NCBI GenBank assembly: GCA_916613615.1
Contig: OU744736.1
Location: forward strand, 1,904,330-1,968,329
Direction of reading: 5' to 3'
Origin: Steromphala cineraria
Lineage: Eukaryota; Mollusca; Gastropoda; Trochida; Trochidae
Length of the DNA: 64,000 bases
Part shown: positions 9,881-20,408 of the stretch, in pieces
Position numbering within the stretch: the first letter of the stretch is position 1
Layout of the letters: each line of letters begins with the position of its first letter
Notes under the pieces: generated by a model
What the model saw: the letters and a program-made list of their open reading frames with translations, nothing else
Told to the model about the DNA's origin: nothing
Database searches by the model: none
Position numbers and translations under genes: made by a program

Positions 9881-12800
9881 ATGTCTTTAGACAACGAACC
9901 AGCAGGCAACATGTTTAAAGCAGACAATCCGCAAGATAGTGAACTTCTCACTGAGTTCGCACAGTACATATTGAAACTAAAAAGACAAAAAACAAATGCT
10001 AAATCAATATTTACAAAAACAAAGAAGAAATTGTTGAAATTAATTGACTCACAAGACTTGCCGTCTAAAACACAAATACGAGATGGTATTGATCAGGTTA
10101 GCACAGTTATGACTAAAGCAATCAACATTATGACAGATCTCACACTGGCTTATTCGAAAGATAGGCAAAGTGAAAACGTTATAAAAACTGAGCAAGAAAT
10201 GACAGAATTAGAACAGATTTCAGATGAAGTCTTAGCACACGCTCAAGAGTACCTAGACAACAGGTCAGATTCTAGAACTCACTCGAGTCGTAGTCAATTG
10301 TCATTGGTTACAAAGACAAAACTTCTTGCATCTTCAAACATAAATCAAACACAAAATTCAATGTTTCCGAATGAAATGCATGGTACATTTACAAACCATA
10401 ACTACAGTATGCAACATTCAACTCCTCAGACAGGCAATGCACGTCAGGTCACAATAGCAAGTGATATGTGGAAACATCTCAAGCCAGTTTCCATACCTGT
10501 ATTCCATGGTGATGTTAGGCAATATCAGAGCTGGAAGGCAGCGTTTATGAACTGCATTGACAAAGACCCGGCAACGTCTGAATACAAACTATTGCAGCTA
10601 AAACAGTACTTATCTGGGGAAGCACTTAGTGTTATTCAATGTCTTGGTCATAGTGCAACAGCATATGACATTGCTCTCGATCGTCTAGAGAGAAAGTATG
10701 GTGGCAAAAGGCGACAAGTTACATTACAGTTAGAGGCAGTTCACAACCTTAGGCCAATACGTCAGGGCAATGCATCAGACTTAGAGAAGTTTGCAGACAT
10801 ACTAGATGTCACTGTTGTTAATCTGCGAGATGCAGATATGGTTGAAGAACTTGGTAATGGCTTGCTGTATGTTACTTTACTTAAAAAGTTGACAGAACCT
10901 TTGGTTGCACAGTACCAACGTTGGCTTTTTGAAATGCAAAGGCGAGAGTCTGTTGAGACACTCCGTGAATGGGTTCTGTTAGAGGCAGAATATTATAAGG
11001 TTGCTGCTGAAGCAGTACATGGCGTTGTTTCTTACAATAAGGGTAGACGTCCTGATAGGAAAGATTCTTGTATGTTTGCTGGTTCTGAAGCACAATGTGA
11101 CAGATATTTAGATTCTACAGTTACAGTCTGTAATGTCTGCCATGGTCAGCATGACCTTTGGAAGTGCAAGATGTTCAGGGGTTTGAACATATCAGAAAGG
11201 TGGAATGAGGCTAGAAAAGCAAGAGTTTGCTTTCGTTGTCTTGGCAACAACCATTTGGGCACAGATTGTAAACGTGTGTCACAGTGTGGCATTAATGGTT
11301 GCACAAAATCACACAATAGACTATTACATGATCCTGACTTAGAAACACCTAGGTCTCATGAAAGAAATAGGAACTCTGATAAAGTTCCACAGACACAAAA
11401 CAATAACACACAGAATAGATCAGTGAAACAGACACATACAGAAAGGGCACACACAACTTTACAAACACAGGAGACAAAACCAACAACAACTTTGAGAACA
11501 GTTTCTGTTATTGTCAAAAACGGCAATAAAAGAATGTGTGTTAATGCCTTGTTGGATGATGCCAGTACCAGATCATACATCAACAGTGATGTTGCTTCTG
11601 AGTTAAGTCTAGGTGGTTCATCACAGCCAATCACTGTCAATGTCTTAAATGGCAAAAGTGAAACATTTATGACAGAACAGGTTTCATTTGAGTTAGAAAG
11701 CATTGATGGTAAAGTTAGAATGGAAGTATCGGCTTTGACAACAGACAGGGTTACAGGGAATCTACAGGTCATTGACTGGGCTGAAGTTCAACACAAATGG
11801 AAACACTTGCAAAAAATCAAATTTCCCGATCTAGGACGACGTCCTATAGTAGATCTTTTGATTGGCATAGATCAGTTGGCTCTACATAGATCTTATGAAG
11901 ATGTTTGTGGGAAAGTAGGGGATCCTATAGCAAGAAGAACACCTCTTGGTTGGACCTGCATAGGCAATGTCAGTTGTAGTCCAATATCTCAGAATGCACA
12001 TTTTGCATATTTCACAAACGACAAAGATAACGAGCTCAACTCTTTAGTTAGGCAATTCTGGGAAGTAGAGCAAATCAACAGTCCTTCTCAAAACATAAAG
12101 CCAGTTGAGGAAGAGGCTTTAGCTACAGCAAAGCAAACACTTGTCTATGAAGATGGTCATTATGAAATTGGCATACCTTGGAAGGGAGATCCTTCTTCCT
12201 TGCCAAACAATTATGACATGGCTTTTCAAAGGTTGATTAGCACTGAGAAAAAGCTTGCCAAAGATCAAAACCTGGCACATGCTTATGATGATGTGATATC
12301 AAAGTACATACAGAAGGGTTATGTTAGGAAAGTAGATCCACTTGAATCGTCTAAGAAAGTCTGGTACTTGCCACATTTCCCAATCGTTCGTCCTGATAGA
12401 GCTACTACCAAGGTACGCATAGTATTTGACGCGTCTGCAAAGTGTAAAAACACTTCACTGAATGATGCGATACATTCCGGGCCAAAACTCCACAGCGAGT
12501 TGTTTGATGTTCTCCTTCGTTTTAGAGAGAAGCCAGTTGCTCTCGTTTGCGATATATCCGAGATGTTCTTGCAAATACACATCAAATCAGATGATAGGCC
12601 ATTTCATAGATTTCTTTGGAGATCAATGAACACTGATTCACCTCCAGAAGTGTATGAGTTCAGTAGAGTAGTATTTGGCAACACTTCTTCGCCATTTCTG
12701 GCACAGTATGTGACACAGGAGCATGCCAAGAAACATCACACAGATCTTCCAAAAGCTGCAGAAACTGTTCTTGAATCCACATACATGGATGACAGTATGG

Positions 12801-15439
12801 ACTCTGTGGACACAGTTGATGATGGAATTGAACTTTACGAACAGCTTACTCAGCTTTGGTCTGGTGCATCCATGCATGCTCGCAAATGGCTTTCAAATAA
12901 GATCGAGGTTCTTGACAACATTCCAGAGGAAGATAGAGCTGCTGAAATTGATATCAGTAAAGGTCAGTTACCCACCATTAAAACTCTTGGAATGGCATGG
13001 GTTGCTTCTGAAGATATTTTCTGTTTCAAAACAGAATCAGCACCCACAGGGATTACAACAAAAAGAAATGTCCTAAAACAGGTTGCAAAGTTGTTTGATC
13101 CACTTGGATTATTGGGACCTTACATAATTTCTGCAAAGATCTTGTTGCAAAACATGTGGTTGAAAGGACATGATTGGGATGAGGAACTTCCGCAGTACCT
13201 GAAAGACAAAGTTTTTCATTGGTTAGAACAATGGCAAGAACTGTGTAGAATTCAAATACCAAGATGTTTGAGATTTGAAGATGAAGTTTCATCAATAGAA
13301 ATACATACCTTTGTAGATGCATCCGAAGATGCATATGGTGCAGTTGTTTATGCTGTACATACTTACCTGAATAGAGACAAATCCTGCAGAATAGTTGCTG
13401 CAAAGAGTAGAGTTGCTCCTCTGAAAGCTTGCAGCATTCCAAGACTAGAGTTGATGGCAGCTGTCCTTGGTCTTCATCTTGCACATGCTGTAATCGAGGC
13501 TCTGAAAATAGAAATAGACAGGGTAACATTTTGGACAGATAGCATGAATGTTCTATATTGGATAAAGAACAGCAGTAGAACTTTTAAACCATTTGTTGCC
13601 AACAGAGTTGGTGAAATCCAAAGTAGCTCGAATCCGTCTCAGTGGAGACACATCCCGACGTCTAAAAATCCAGCAGATGTTATCAGTAGAGGCATATCAG
13701 TTTCAAAGCTTGAAGAGTCTACTATTTGGTGGTCAGGGCCAGTTTTTCTGGTGAAAGATACAAGTGAATGGCCAGAAAATACTTTTGATGATTCTTCTAT
13801 TGATAAAAACGATACAAAAGTATCAAGTAGAACGTATGCAACATCTGTTGTATCTGATGACACTGATTGGTCTTGGAGACTTGATCCTTCCAGATTTTCA
13901 AACTGGAGAAGTCTCACACGTATCCATGCTTGGGTTATTCGCTTTGTGCATAACTGTTCCACAGCTAAGAAGTTCAGAACAGTTGGTGAACTTACTTCAG
14001 AAGAACTTGAAGAATCTGAAGCAAGAATGATAGTACAGGCACAAAAGGAAGCATTTCCAGTAGAGTACAAAATACTCAGTGGTATCCCTGTATCCTCTAA
14101 GCTACCCTCTACCTCCAAGCTTCTTCCTCTTCAACCTACTTTAGACGAGAGTGGTCTAATCAGGATGAGTGGCCGTTTGGTTCAAGCAGAGTGTCTTCCT
14201 CATGAGACACGATTTCCAATCATTCTTCCTCGAAAACACCAGGTTACAAAACTGATAATTAAACATTATCACGAAGAAGCAAATCATGTTCAAGGCACAA
14301 ACCATACACTCTTATGTTTGTCAACTAAGTATTGGATCATTTCAGCTCGAGAGGCCATCAAGGAATGGGAAAGGGAATGTTCAAAATGTAGAAAGCTCAA
14401 AGCAAAACCAGTTGTTCAAATCATGGCTCCATTACCAAGTCTCAGGGTAAAAGCCTCAATGCGTGCATTTAGTCACATTGGAGTAGATTATGCTGGTCCA
14501 TTTCTTACAGTCCAGGGTCGAGGAAAGGCTAAACGCAAACGCTATCTTTGTCTCTTCACTTGTTTAACGACACGTGCTGTACATTTGGAGATGTCATACA
14601 GTCTAGACACAGATACATTTCTAAATGCCTTCTATAGGATGGTTAACAGAAGGGGTCTTCCACATGATGTCATATCTGATAATGGCACAAATTTCGTTGG
14701 CGCTGTTAAAGAACTTAAACAGCTTCTTGATTTTCTTGATACAGACTGTATTCAAAGATCTCTTGCAAACAGAGGAATTAAGTGGCATTTTAATCCCCCA
14801 AGCGCTCCACACTTTGGAGGCGTCTTTGAAACTATGATTAAAGCAGCCAAACGTGCCATATATGCTATTTTGAGCAACAGTGATGTTTCCGATGAGGAAC
14901 TGCTCACAGCATTTACAGGAGCAGAAGCACTCATAAATTCTAGGCCATTGACATACCAGAGTGATCATCCTCTAGATCTTACACCATTGACTCCAAATCA
15001 CTTTCTTCATGGCAAAGTTGGTGGTCTGTTTGCTCCAGACAGTGTCGATGAAACAGACTTTAATCCCAGAAAGCGTTGGCGACGCATCCAGGAGTTGGTA
15101 CGTCACGTCTGGAAACGTTGGATGCGTGAATGGCTGCCGACACTGAATACAAGGAGAAAGTGGCAAGTGACTGGGAAAAACTTATCCAGAAATGACATAG
15201 TGCTAGTCATATCCCCAGACACTCCCCGTGGACAATGGAAACTTGGAAAAGTTGTTCATACTTACCCAGGGCGGGATGGACATATCCGCGTCGTAGATGT
15301 CATGGTTGGAAACTCCATCTTCAAGAGGCCTGCAAGCAAGATCTGCCCACTGGAGTGGTCGACTACTGAGGCGACGGACAAGGAGACAACAGACAGAGAC
15401 ACAGAGGCTACAGACAGCAGTACAGAGGATACAGAGTGA
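9881..15439 (+). CDS. gag-pol: BEL/Pao Gag-Pol polyprotein, copy 2
   Basis: This is the second intact 1852-residue frame, exactly 6816 bp downstream of the first, with the same domain order: Gag with two zinc knuckles, protease, reverse transcriptase with YMDD, RNase H, integrase and a C-terminal DUF5641-like region. The only protein difference I find is residue 1256, Arg (AGA at 13646-13648) here against Ile (ATA at 6830-6832) in copy 1. Arg fits the usual sequence just after the RNase H domain in BEL polyproteins, so copy 2 appears to keep the ancestral codon. All enzymatic motifs are intact, so this copy could in principle still be active; activity is inference. Confidence 0.95.
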   Translation: MSLDNEPAGNMFKADNPQDSELLTEFAQYILKLKRQKTNAKSIFTKTKKKLLKLIDSQDLPSKTQIRDGIDQVSTVMTKAINIMTDLTLAYSKDRQSENVIKTEQEMTELEQISDEVLAHAQEYLDNRSDSRTHSSRSQLSLVTKTKLLASSNINQTQNSMFPNEMHGTFTNHNYSMQHSTPQTGNARQVTIASDMWKHLKPVSIPVFHGDVRQYQSWKAAFMNCIDKDPATSEYKLLQLKQYLSGEALSVIQCLGHSATAYDIALDRLERKYGGKRRQVTLQLEAVHNLRPIRQGNASDLEKFADILDVTVVNLRDADMVEELGNGLLYVTLLKKLTEPLVAQYQRWLFEMQRRESVETLREWVLLEAEYYKVAAEAVHGVVSYNKGRRPDRKDSCMFAGSEAQCDRYLDSTVTVCNVCHGQHDLWKCKMFRGLNISERWNEARKARVCFRCLGNNHLGTDCKRVSQCGINGCTKSHNRLLHDPDLETPRSHERNRNSDKVPQTQNNNTQNRSVKQTHTERAHTTLQTQETKPTTTLRTVSVIVKNGNKRMCVNALLDDASTRSYINSDVASELSLGGSSQPITVNVLNGKSETFMTEQVSFELESIDGKVRMEVSALTTDRVTGNLQVIDWAEVQHKWKHLQKIKFPDLGRRPIVDLLIGIDQLALHRSYEDVCGKVGDPIARRTPLGWTCIGNVSCSPISQNAHFAYFTNDKDNELNSLVRQFWEVEQINSPSQNIKPVEEEALATAKQTLVYEDGHYEIGIPWKGDPSSLPNNYDMAFQRLISTEKKLAKDQNLAHAYDDVISKYIQKGYVRKVDPLESSKKVWYLPHFPIVRPDRATTKVRIVFDASAKCKNTSLNDAIHSGPKLHSELFDVLLRFREKPVALVCDISEMFLQIHIKSDDRPFHRFLWRSMNTDSPPEVYEFSRVVFGNTSSPFLAQYVTQEHAKKHHTDLPKAAETVLESTYMDDSMDSVDTVDDGIELYEQLTQLWSGASMHARKWLSNKIEVLDNIPEEDRAAEIDISKGQLPTIKTLGMAWVASEDIFCFKTESAPTGITTKRNVLKQVAKLFDPLGLLGPYIISAKILLQNMWLKGHDWDEELPQYLKDKVFHWLEQWQELCRIQIPRCLRFEDEVSSIEIHTFVDASEDAYGAVVYAVHTYLNRDKSCRIVAAKSRVAPLKACSIPRLELMAAVLGLHLAHAVIEALKIEIDRVTFWTDSMNVLYWIKNSSRTFKPFVANRVGEIQSSSNPSQWRHIPTSKNPADVISRGISVSKLEESTIWWSGPVFLVKDTSEWPENTFDDSSIDKNDTKVSSRTYATSVVSDDTDWSWRLDPSRFSNWRSLTRIHAWVIRFVHNCSTAKKFRTVGELTSEELEESEARMIVQAQKEAFPVEYKILSGIPVSSKLPSTSKLLPLQPTLDESGLIRMSGRLVQAECLPHETRFPIILPRKHQVTKLIIKHYHEEANHVQGTNHTLLCLSTKYWIISAREAIKEWERECSKCRKLKAKPVVQIMAPLPSLRVKASMRAFSHIGVDYAGPFLTVQGRGKAKRKRYLCLFTCLTTRAVHLEMSYSLDTDTFLNAFYRMVNRRGLPHDVISDNGTNFVGAVKELKQLLDFLDTDCIQRSLANRGIKWHFNPPSAPHFGGVFETMIKAAKRAIYAILSNSDVSDEELLTAFTGAEALINSRPLTYQSDHPLDLTPLTPNHFLHGKVGGLFAPDSVDETDFNPRKRWRRIQELVRHVWKRWMREWLPTLNTRRKWQVTGKNLSRNDIVLVISPDTPRGQWKLGKVVHTYPGRDGHIRVVDVMVGNSIFKRPASKICPLEWSTTEATDKETTDRDTEATDSSTEDTE

Positions 15440-16122
15440 AACAGATGTGGCTTACGGATTCACACTGAAAGTGCGCCTACACAGTGTGGACAATGGTGGA
15501 CGTTTGACGCTGTGGACAATGCTGGACGTTTGACGCTGTGGACAATGGTGGACATTTAAAGCTGTGGACATTCTACAGTTGTGGACATTTGACAGACAGT
15601 TTTGTGGACATTTGAATTCCAGGATATCTTTTTGTTGACATTTGACAGACAGTTTTGTGGACATTTGAATTCCAGGATATCTTTTTGTGGACATTTTTTC
15701 GACATTTGACACTCCGGTTGATCATTGACATATTTGTTTACATGTTTGACTGATTGAATTTTGACTGACAGTTGTTTCTTTCAAACATTGATAATTGTGC
15801 AATTGACAGATGACTGTTGTGGACATTCATAGCAGCGATTTGTGGACAATTCCTTTTTCAGCTTGACTGTTGACTGTGATTAAGAAATTTATTGTTTCTT
15901 TTTCAGCTGGGACATGAATGACTTTGGATTGATTAATTTTTGGGATTTTTCAGCTTTCCTTTGGATATTTACATACAGTTCAACAGATTTGTGACAGTGA
16001 ATATAACATTATCATTTTGATGATTCAATTCTTTTTCAGTTTATTTCTTTCAACAATGACTTTGGTTTGTATATATAAATGGAATAATGTTTATTTCAGG
16101 ATATTGTTGACAATTTTATGTC

Positions 16123-16133
16123 AAGGAGAGGGG
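16123..16133 (+). other. Polypurine tract of BEL copy 2
   Basis: AAGGAGAGGGG lies two bases upstream of the 3' LTR at 16136, mirroring the tract at 9307-9317. Confidence 0.8.
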
Positions 16134-16135
16134 CA

Positions 16136-16537
16136 TGGTTTGAATCGAATTTGTAAGTGGTTTGTGGCATGTAAAACGTGACGCCCGAACGCACATGGCT
16201 TCGCGGAATAGCTCTTTACGTGTGTGTTTTTTCGTGTTGCACGTGAAACTTGTATCTTTTGTCAATCGACAGCATGTTAGGGTTTTTACAGACAAATAGA
16301 TTCTACAGCTGGCAGGGAGAGGACGCGAGTCGTCTCCTGCCTGATATTTGACGGTCTTTTCACTAAATCAATGAATTATAAGTTATAGATTTTGACTTTA
16401 AGGCTTTATAAGCATTTACAGAACAGTATGTAATTTTTAGGGAAGTTTTGTATATAGTATTGTAAATATGGGATTTGTATAAAAGTTGTTTCTTCAAGAT
16501 GCATTCTTCTTTTTATTTTGGGTCTTTCGTCGCCCCA
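16136..16537 (+). repeat. 3' LTR of the BEL/Pao tandem
   Basis: This 402-bp LTR is a copy of 2504-2905 and 9320-9721. It is followed directly by ATAAT, the right copy of the 5-bp target duplication, and then by the rest of the LINE (ATA)n tail. No primer-binding site follows it, as expected for the outer 3' LTR. Confidence 0.92.
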
Positions 16538-16714
16538 ATAATAATAATAATGGGCATTTATAAAGCGCTATATCCATACACAAGGTGCATGCTCAAAGCG
16601 CATTGAAAATAAGAAAATTTAAGGTGATGAGATGAAATGCTATGAAATAAAGCCTAAAAGTAATACTGGTAGCATTGATTAAGGATATTTATAATTAGAG
16701 TCTATGGGTAGAAT

Positions 16715-17605
16715 CTATGAATAATAGCTAGAAAATAGATGAGTTTTGAGCTGTGATTTAAAAACAGTCAGTGAGGATGACATTTTGATGACATAAGGAA
16801 GTTGGTTCCAAAGTCTTGGAGCAGTACAGCTGAAAGATTTAAGTCCATAACTGGTGTTTTTATACTTTGGCATCTGGAGAAGCTTCAAATTCTGGGATCG
16901 AAGATCTTTTGCAGGGGTCTAGTCCTCCAAGGAATTTAAAAGATATGCTGGAGCCATATTATGTTGACATTTGTAAGTAATACATAGAACTTTAAATTTG
17001 ATTCTCGCTTCGATGGGAAGCCAATGTAGACACTTAAGCACAGGTGTTATGTAACATGCTTTTGGTGTTCTGGTCACAATTCTTGCCGCTACGTTCTGAA
17101 CTTTCTGGAGCTTGTACAACTGACGTTTACTGATTCCAATCAGTAAGCTATTACTATAGTCAAGTCGTGAATGAACAAGCATTTGCACAAGTATTTTGGC
17201 GGCATCTCTGGTTATAAGATGACGTATTTGTCTGATGCAACGGAGATGATAATAGCAAGTTTTACAGAGTTTATCTATGTGTGAGTTCATTGAAAGTTGA
17301 GAATCAATGATGACTCCAAGATTTCTTGCATGGTCAGTAAAAGGGATTGTAGCAGTTCCGATTTCAACAGAGGTAGCTTGAATATCACGCAAATTACGTT
17401 TAGTTCCTACTAACAGTGCCTCTGTTTTCTCATCATTTAACTTCAGCATATTTGATGACATCCATGACTTGATATCAGTTGTGCAATCAGTAGTACGTTG
17501 CAGAGCCTCCTGTACGTTTTCTGGCTTGAAACTGTCAATCAGTTGCGTATCATCAGCATAAGACTGATGATCCATTTTATTATCCTCTATCACTCTAGAA
17601 CTCAT
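16715..17605 (-). pseudogene. LINE reverse transcriptase C-terminus, one internal stop
   Basis: The frame opens near 17605 and carries SYADDTQL, the catalytic RT box with two aspartates, followed by the MLKLNDEKTE and HWLPIEARIKFK motifs typical of L2/CR1/Jockey-group elements. A TAG at 16919-16921 interrupts it. The same frame then stays open to a stop at 16715-16717 and encodes the standard LINE tail (FSCTAPRLWNQLP, then SLTVFKSQLKTHLF). The upstream RT fingers and endonuclease are missing through 5' truncation. It is a dead copy. Confidence 0.8.
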
Positions 17606-17615
17606 ATTTCATCAA

Positions 17616-17625
17616 TGATTAATAT
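17616..17625. repeat. Right target-site duplication of the LINE
   Basis: TGATTAATAT matches 2485-2494 exactly and marks the 5'-truncated end of the minus-strand LINE. Confidence 0.7.
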
Positions 17626-17992
17626 TTTGGCCGTTTCAACAGAATCTTGTACCATTTTAAAGAGTACATACCCTAATGAACCAACTTGTTAACAACATAG
17701 ATGTTAAGTAAATACATTCTTTCTGTATCTTGTTTTTAACTCTTAACGTTTCCTTTCCCTGGAGTGTAGCTTAGTACTAGTGCTAGGACCATCAAGAACA
17801 TTAACAGTTGCAATTTGAAAAAAAAAACTAAATTGTAATTACACTTATTCACCTGTTAAAAATTTGAGGTATGTTACATTATTTTGGATATGTTAATATA
17901 GTCATCAAGATTATGGCAAAAACAAGCGATTAACGCTCCCTCATATGATATGCTCTATACGAAGAAGATTTCTTCTTCTTCTATACGCCCCT

Positions 17993-18358
17993 TTAAAGGG
18001 GCAGTATAGCACGTTTTTTGATAATTTTATATTACAAATGTTTCACTGATAATTGTAAGTTAATTATAAATGCATTATTTTGAAAGTGTCAGAAATCTCA
18101 TTACACAAGCCAATCACCCATAGTCAGAGGACAAAGTATGAAGATTCACATAAAATCCATTGGCGGCCATTATTTTGTGAACACTTTTAATTCATTTTCT
18201 GTAGAAAAAGGACTCGCATGGTTAAACTTTACATTAAATATTTGAATTATTACTGCTCCATTTAGTTTTAATACATTGTCTTTCAATTGGAACCGTTAAT
18301 TTTCATTTTCCTGACATCAGCTTATATTCTCCCTAAACACGTGCTACTGCCCCTTTAA
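17993..18358. mobile_element. MITE-like element with TTAA ends
   Basis: The sequence starts TTAAAGGGGCAGTATAGCACG and ends with the near-inverse CACGTGCTACTGCCCCTTTAA. It is 366 bp with about 20-bp imperfect terminal inverted repeats and TTAA at both edges, as for piggyBac- or Kolobok-type elements. No transposase is present, so it would be non-autonomous. It sits about 180 bp before the coding start of the first LITAF gene. Confidence 0.5.
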
Positions 18359-18540
18359 ACAACTTTTCGAGATGCATCGATTCTAGAAAACTTAAAAACT
18401 GACCTAAGATACCCCTGTTCAAACAAGCATTAACTACTGACCGATATCTACCTATTCCATCAGAGCTGTAACACACAGAGCCACATTTGCGATTCAGGAA
18501 CTATTAATTGATATTATGATAATGTTTTGTTCATCAGATC

Positions 18541-20408
18541 ATGAGTGCACGGAAGGTGTCCCCAAACGCTCCCCTGACGGACGCTCCCCCTGCCTACACT
18601 CAGGGGGGATGGACGGGGGGTCAGGCACAGCCTGGGTACAACCAGTACCTGAACTATTCAACTGACTCAGGTAAGGCTGCTCTAAATCCCAAATACACTC
18701 AACAAAATATGTAAAGGGCCATCCTATTGTAAATATTTATTTAGAAGGGAAAATATTATCAACAAATTATGTAATTGACATTCTTATTGTCAATATTTAT
18801 TTAGACAGACAACAAATATCCTCGACAAATTATGTTAACGTTGTTACTTTTTAAGATGTTGTAAGGTTGTGATCCTGGAATACTAATAAATTCAACATTG
18901 TAGTGGTTTTTTACTTTTTGTTTAGTATGAATACCAAGGGTCCCTTAACATTTGGGTAACATCTGATGGGATTTACTCTTACATACACAGACGCTAGGAT
19001 TTCTGTACACCATTAACTGAAATACAGTCAATCTCATTAATTAGGAAAGTCAATCACTCTTATAACTGGAAAAAAAACCAACCCCAAAACTTGTGTCCCT
19101 CCGGGTTAAAAAGAGTACTCTTGCATCAGATATAAGGAACGTTTTGCCTAAGAGTCCCCGATATCGATAATGAACAGGACTCTTTTATGAATGGTTGCCA
19201 TGGACAACATGGTCTAAGTGGGATGAACATACAAACTCGCTACACATCTAGTTTATCATTGATTGAAAAGTAGTCACTCTTATGAAAATCAGACAATTCT
19301 ATCTGTACCCTTATCTGAAAAATAACTCCCCTCTCTCCTCCAGCGTTCGTGCAGCTACCCCCCGGCCCCCAGCCCGGGTCCACCTTCCGGTACAGGGAGA
19401 ACCCGGCCCTCATCACCTGTCAGCATTGTCACAGCACCGTCACCACCACACTCAGGTACAAGTCCGGGCTCCTCACCTGGGCGGCGTCCGGCATCATCTT
19501 TCTAGTCGGGTGAGTTGATTTATATGTTAATAGACAATTTATATTCAAATCTCACCTCAACATGATACATCGATATACCTGGTATTGATAAAGATAATTG
19601 AATATTTATGGACCAGTGTATGAAGTAAGGCCGTCCTCTAGCCTTTCTTTTGGTATGGGCTGGTAACTTTTTTCGATGTCAAAATCTGTCAAAAACCCCG
19701 TATTGAGCTGTTATGTTTTGAGGTTTGTTTCATGCATTGAATAGTACTATGACTAAAACCCTAAAGGTTTAATCAATAATATCATTGGAAGTTCAAGTCT
19801 CCTCTGTGAGAATTGACTCGTAAGAAAACTCAGATCTCAGATTATGTTAGTACTATGTAAACTAACCATTGGCCAACCAGCAAATCAAAGGCAAATGACT
19901 ACAGAGTCTTCCAGATCTGTGGTTCCAAAATGTGTGACGATTGTCTCTTAAGTTCAGATCCCTGATCATTTTCTCAGTCTTCAGGTCTCAGTTGAAAAAC
20001 ATATTAGCTTGGCCAATTCCCATGGATCCTTGGAAGCTTAAAGTGCTTAAAATAGCAGAACTTTGGGACACGGCTTACCTAAATGTTTTGAACCATGGTC
20101 CCCGTGCACTATAGTTTTGGTTGCTGTGAGCATACATAACACTTTAGCCTTTCGATGCAAGCATCTTTCGGTCGAAAAGCCTAAGCTTGGCCAATGTTTT
20201 GTCGGTAAGTCTCTCTTCATAGAAAGAGGAAACCCATGGACAAAAGATATGCAATCTTGTTATAACGTTTAAATCAAAACCATATTTTTCTTCCAGAGGA
20301 GTTCTCGGCTGCTGTCTGATTCCATTTTGCATCCGGGCTACTAAGGACGTGAAACACGAGTGTCCAAACTGCAAGAAAATGGTGGGAATGTTTCGGCATA
20401 TGTCGTAG
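18541..20408 (+). CDS. LITAF-domain protein 1 (3 coding exons, 135 aa)
   Basis: Coding exons are 18541-18670, 19344-19509 and 20297-20408; donors are GTAAGG and GTGAGT, acceptors CTCCAG and TTCCAG, with phase 1 and 2 introns. The 135-residue product has a short Pro/Gly/Gln-rich N-terminus with a PPAY motif (residues 16-19), a candidate NEDD4-family WW ligand. The LITAF zinc fold has C69-x2-C72, a hydrophobic segment (about 85-110, with C104, C105 and C110) and H119-x-C121-x2-C124. Family members are monotopic membrane proteins on the cytosolic face of late endosomes and lysosomes, linked to endosomal sorting. ATG follows a CAG acceptor at 18535-18537 by three bases, so an untranslated first exon probably lies upstream. 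An AATAAA at 21467-21472 is a possible poly(A) signal. First of five paralogues here. Confidence 0.9.

Larger units (their letters stand above)
2504..16537 (+). mobile_element. Tandem BEL/Pao LTR retrotransposon (three LTRs, two internal regions)
   Basis: The order is LTR (2504-2905), internal region, LTR (9320-9721), internal region, LTR (16136-16537). Every landmark repeats at an exact spacing of 6816 bp. The outer LTRs are bounded by the 5-bp duplication ATAAT (2499-2503 and 16538-16542), the usual size for BEL/Pao, although it lies inside an (ATA)n tract. LTRs start TG and end CA. Each internal region has a primer-binding site, one long Gag-Pol frame and a polypurine tract. No env-like frame is present. 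LTRs look identical, so insertion is recent. The shared central LTR suggests LTR-LTR unequal recombination or tandem cDNA integration rather than two independent insertions; an assembly duplication is the main alternative. Confidence 0.93.
2495..17615 (-). mobile_element. 5'-truncated L2/CR1-like LINE, split by a BEL/Pao insertion
   Basis: The LINE reads on the minus strand. Its body is 16551-17615 and its 3' tail is an (ATA)n microsatellite. The tail lies partly at 2495-2503 and partly at 16538-16550, because a BEL/Pao element inserted inside it. The body encodes the C-terminal part of a reverse transcriptase (see 16715-17605). The 5' end is truncated just upstream of the YADD box, as is usual for LINE copies made by target-primed reverse transcription. 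The flanking 10-bp duplication TGATTAATAT fixes both ends. The family call rests on the YADD context and the HWLPI and C-terminal tail motifs; the exact clade is uncertain. Confidence 0.75.
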
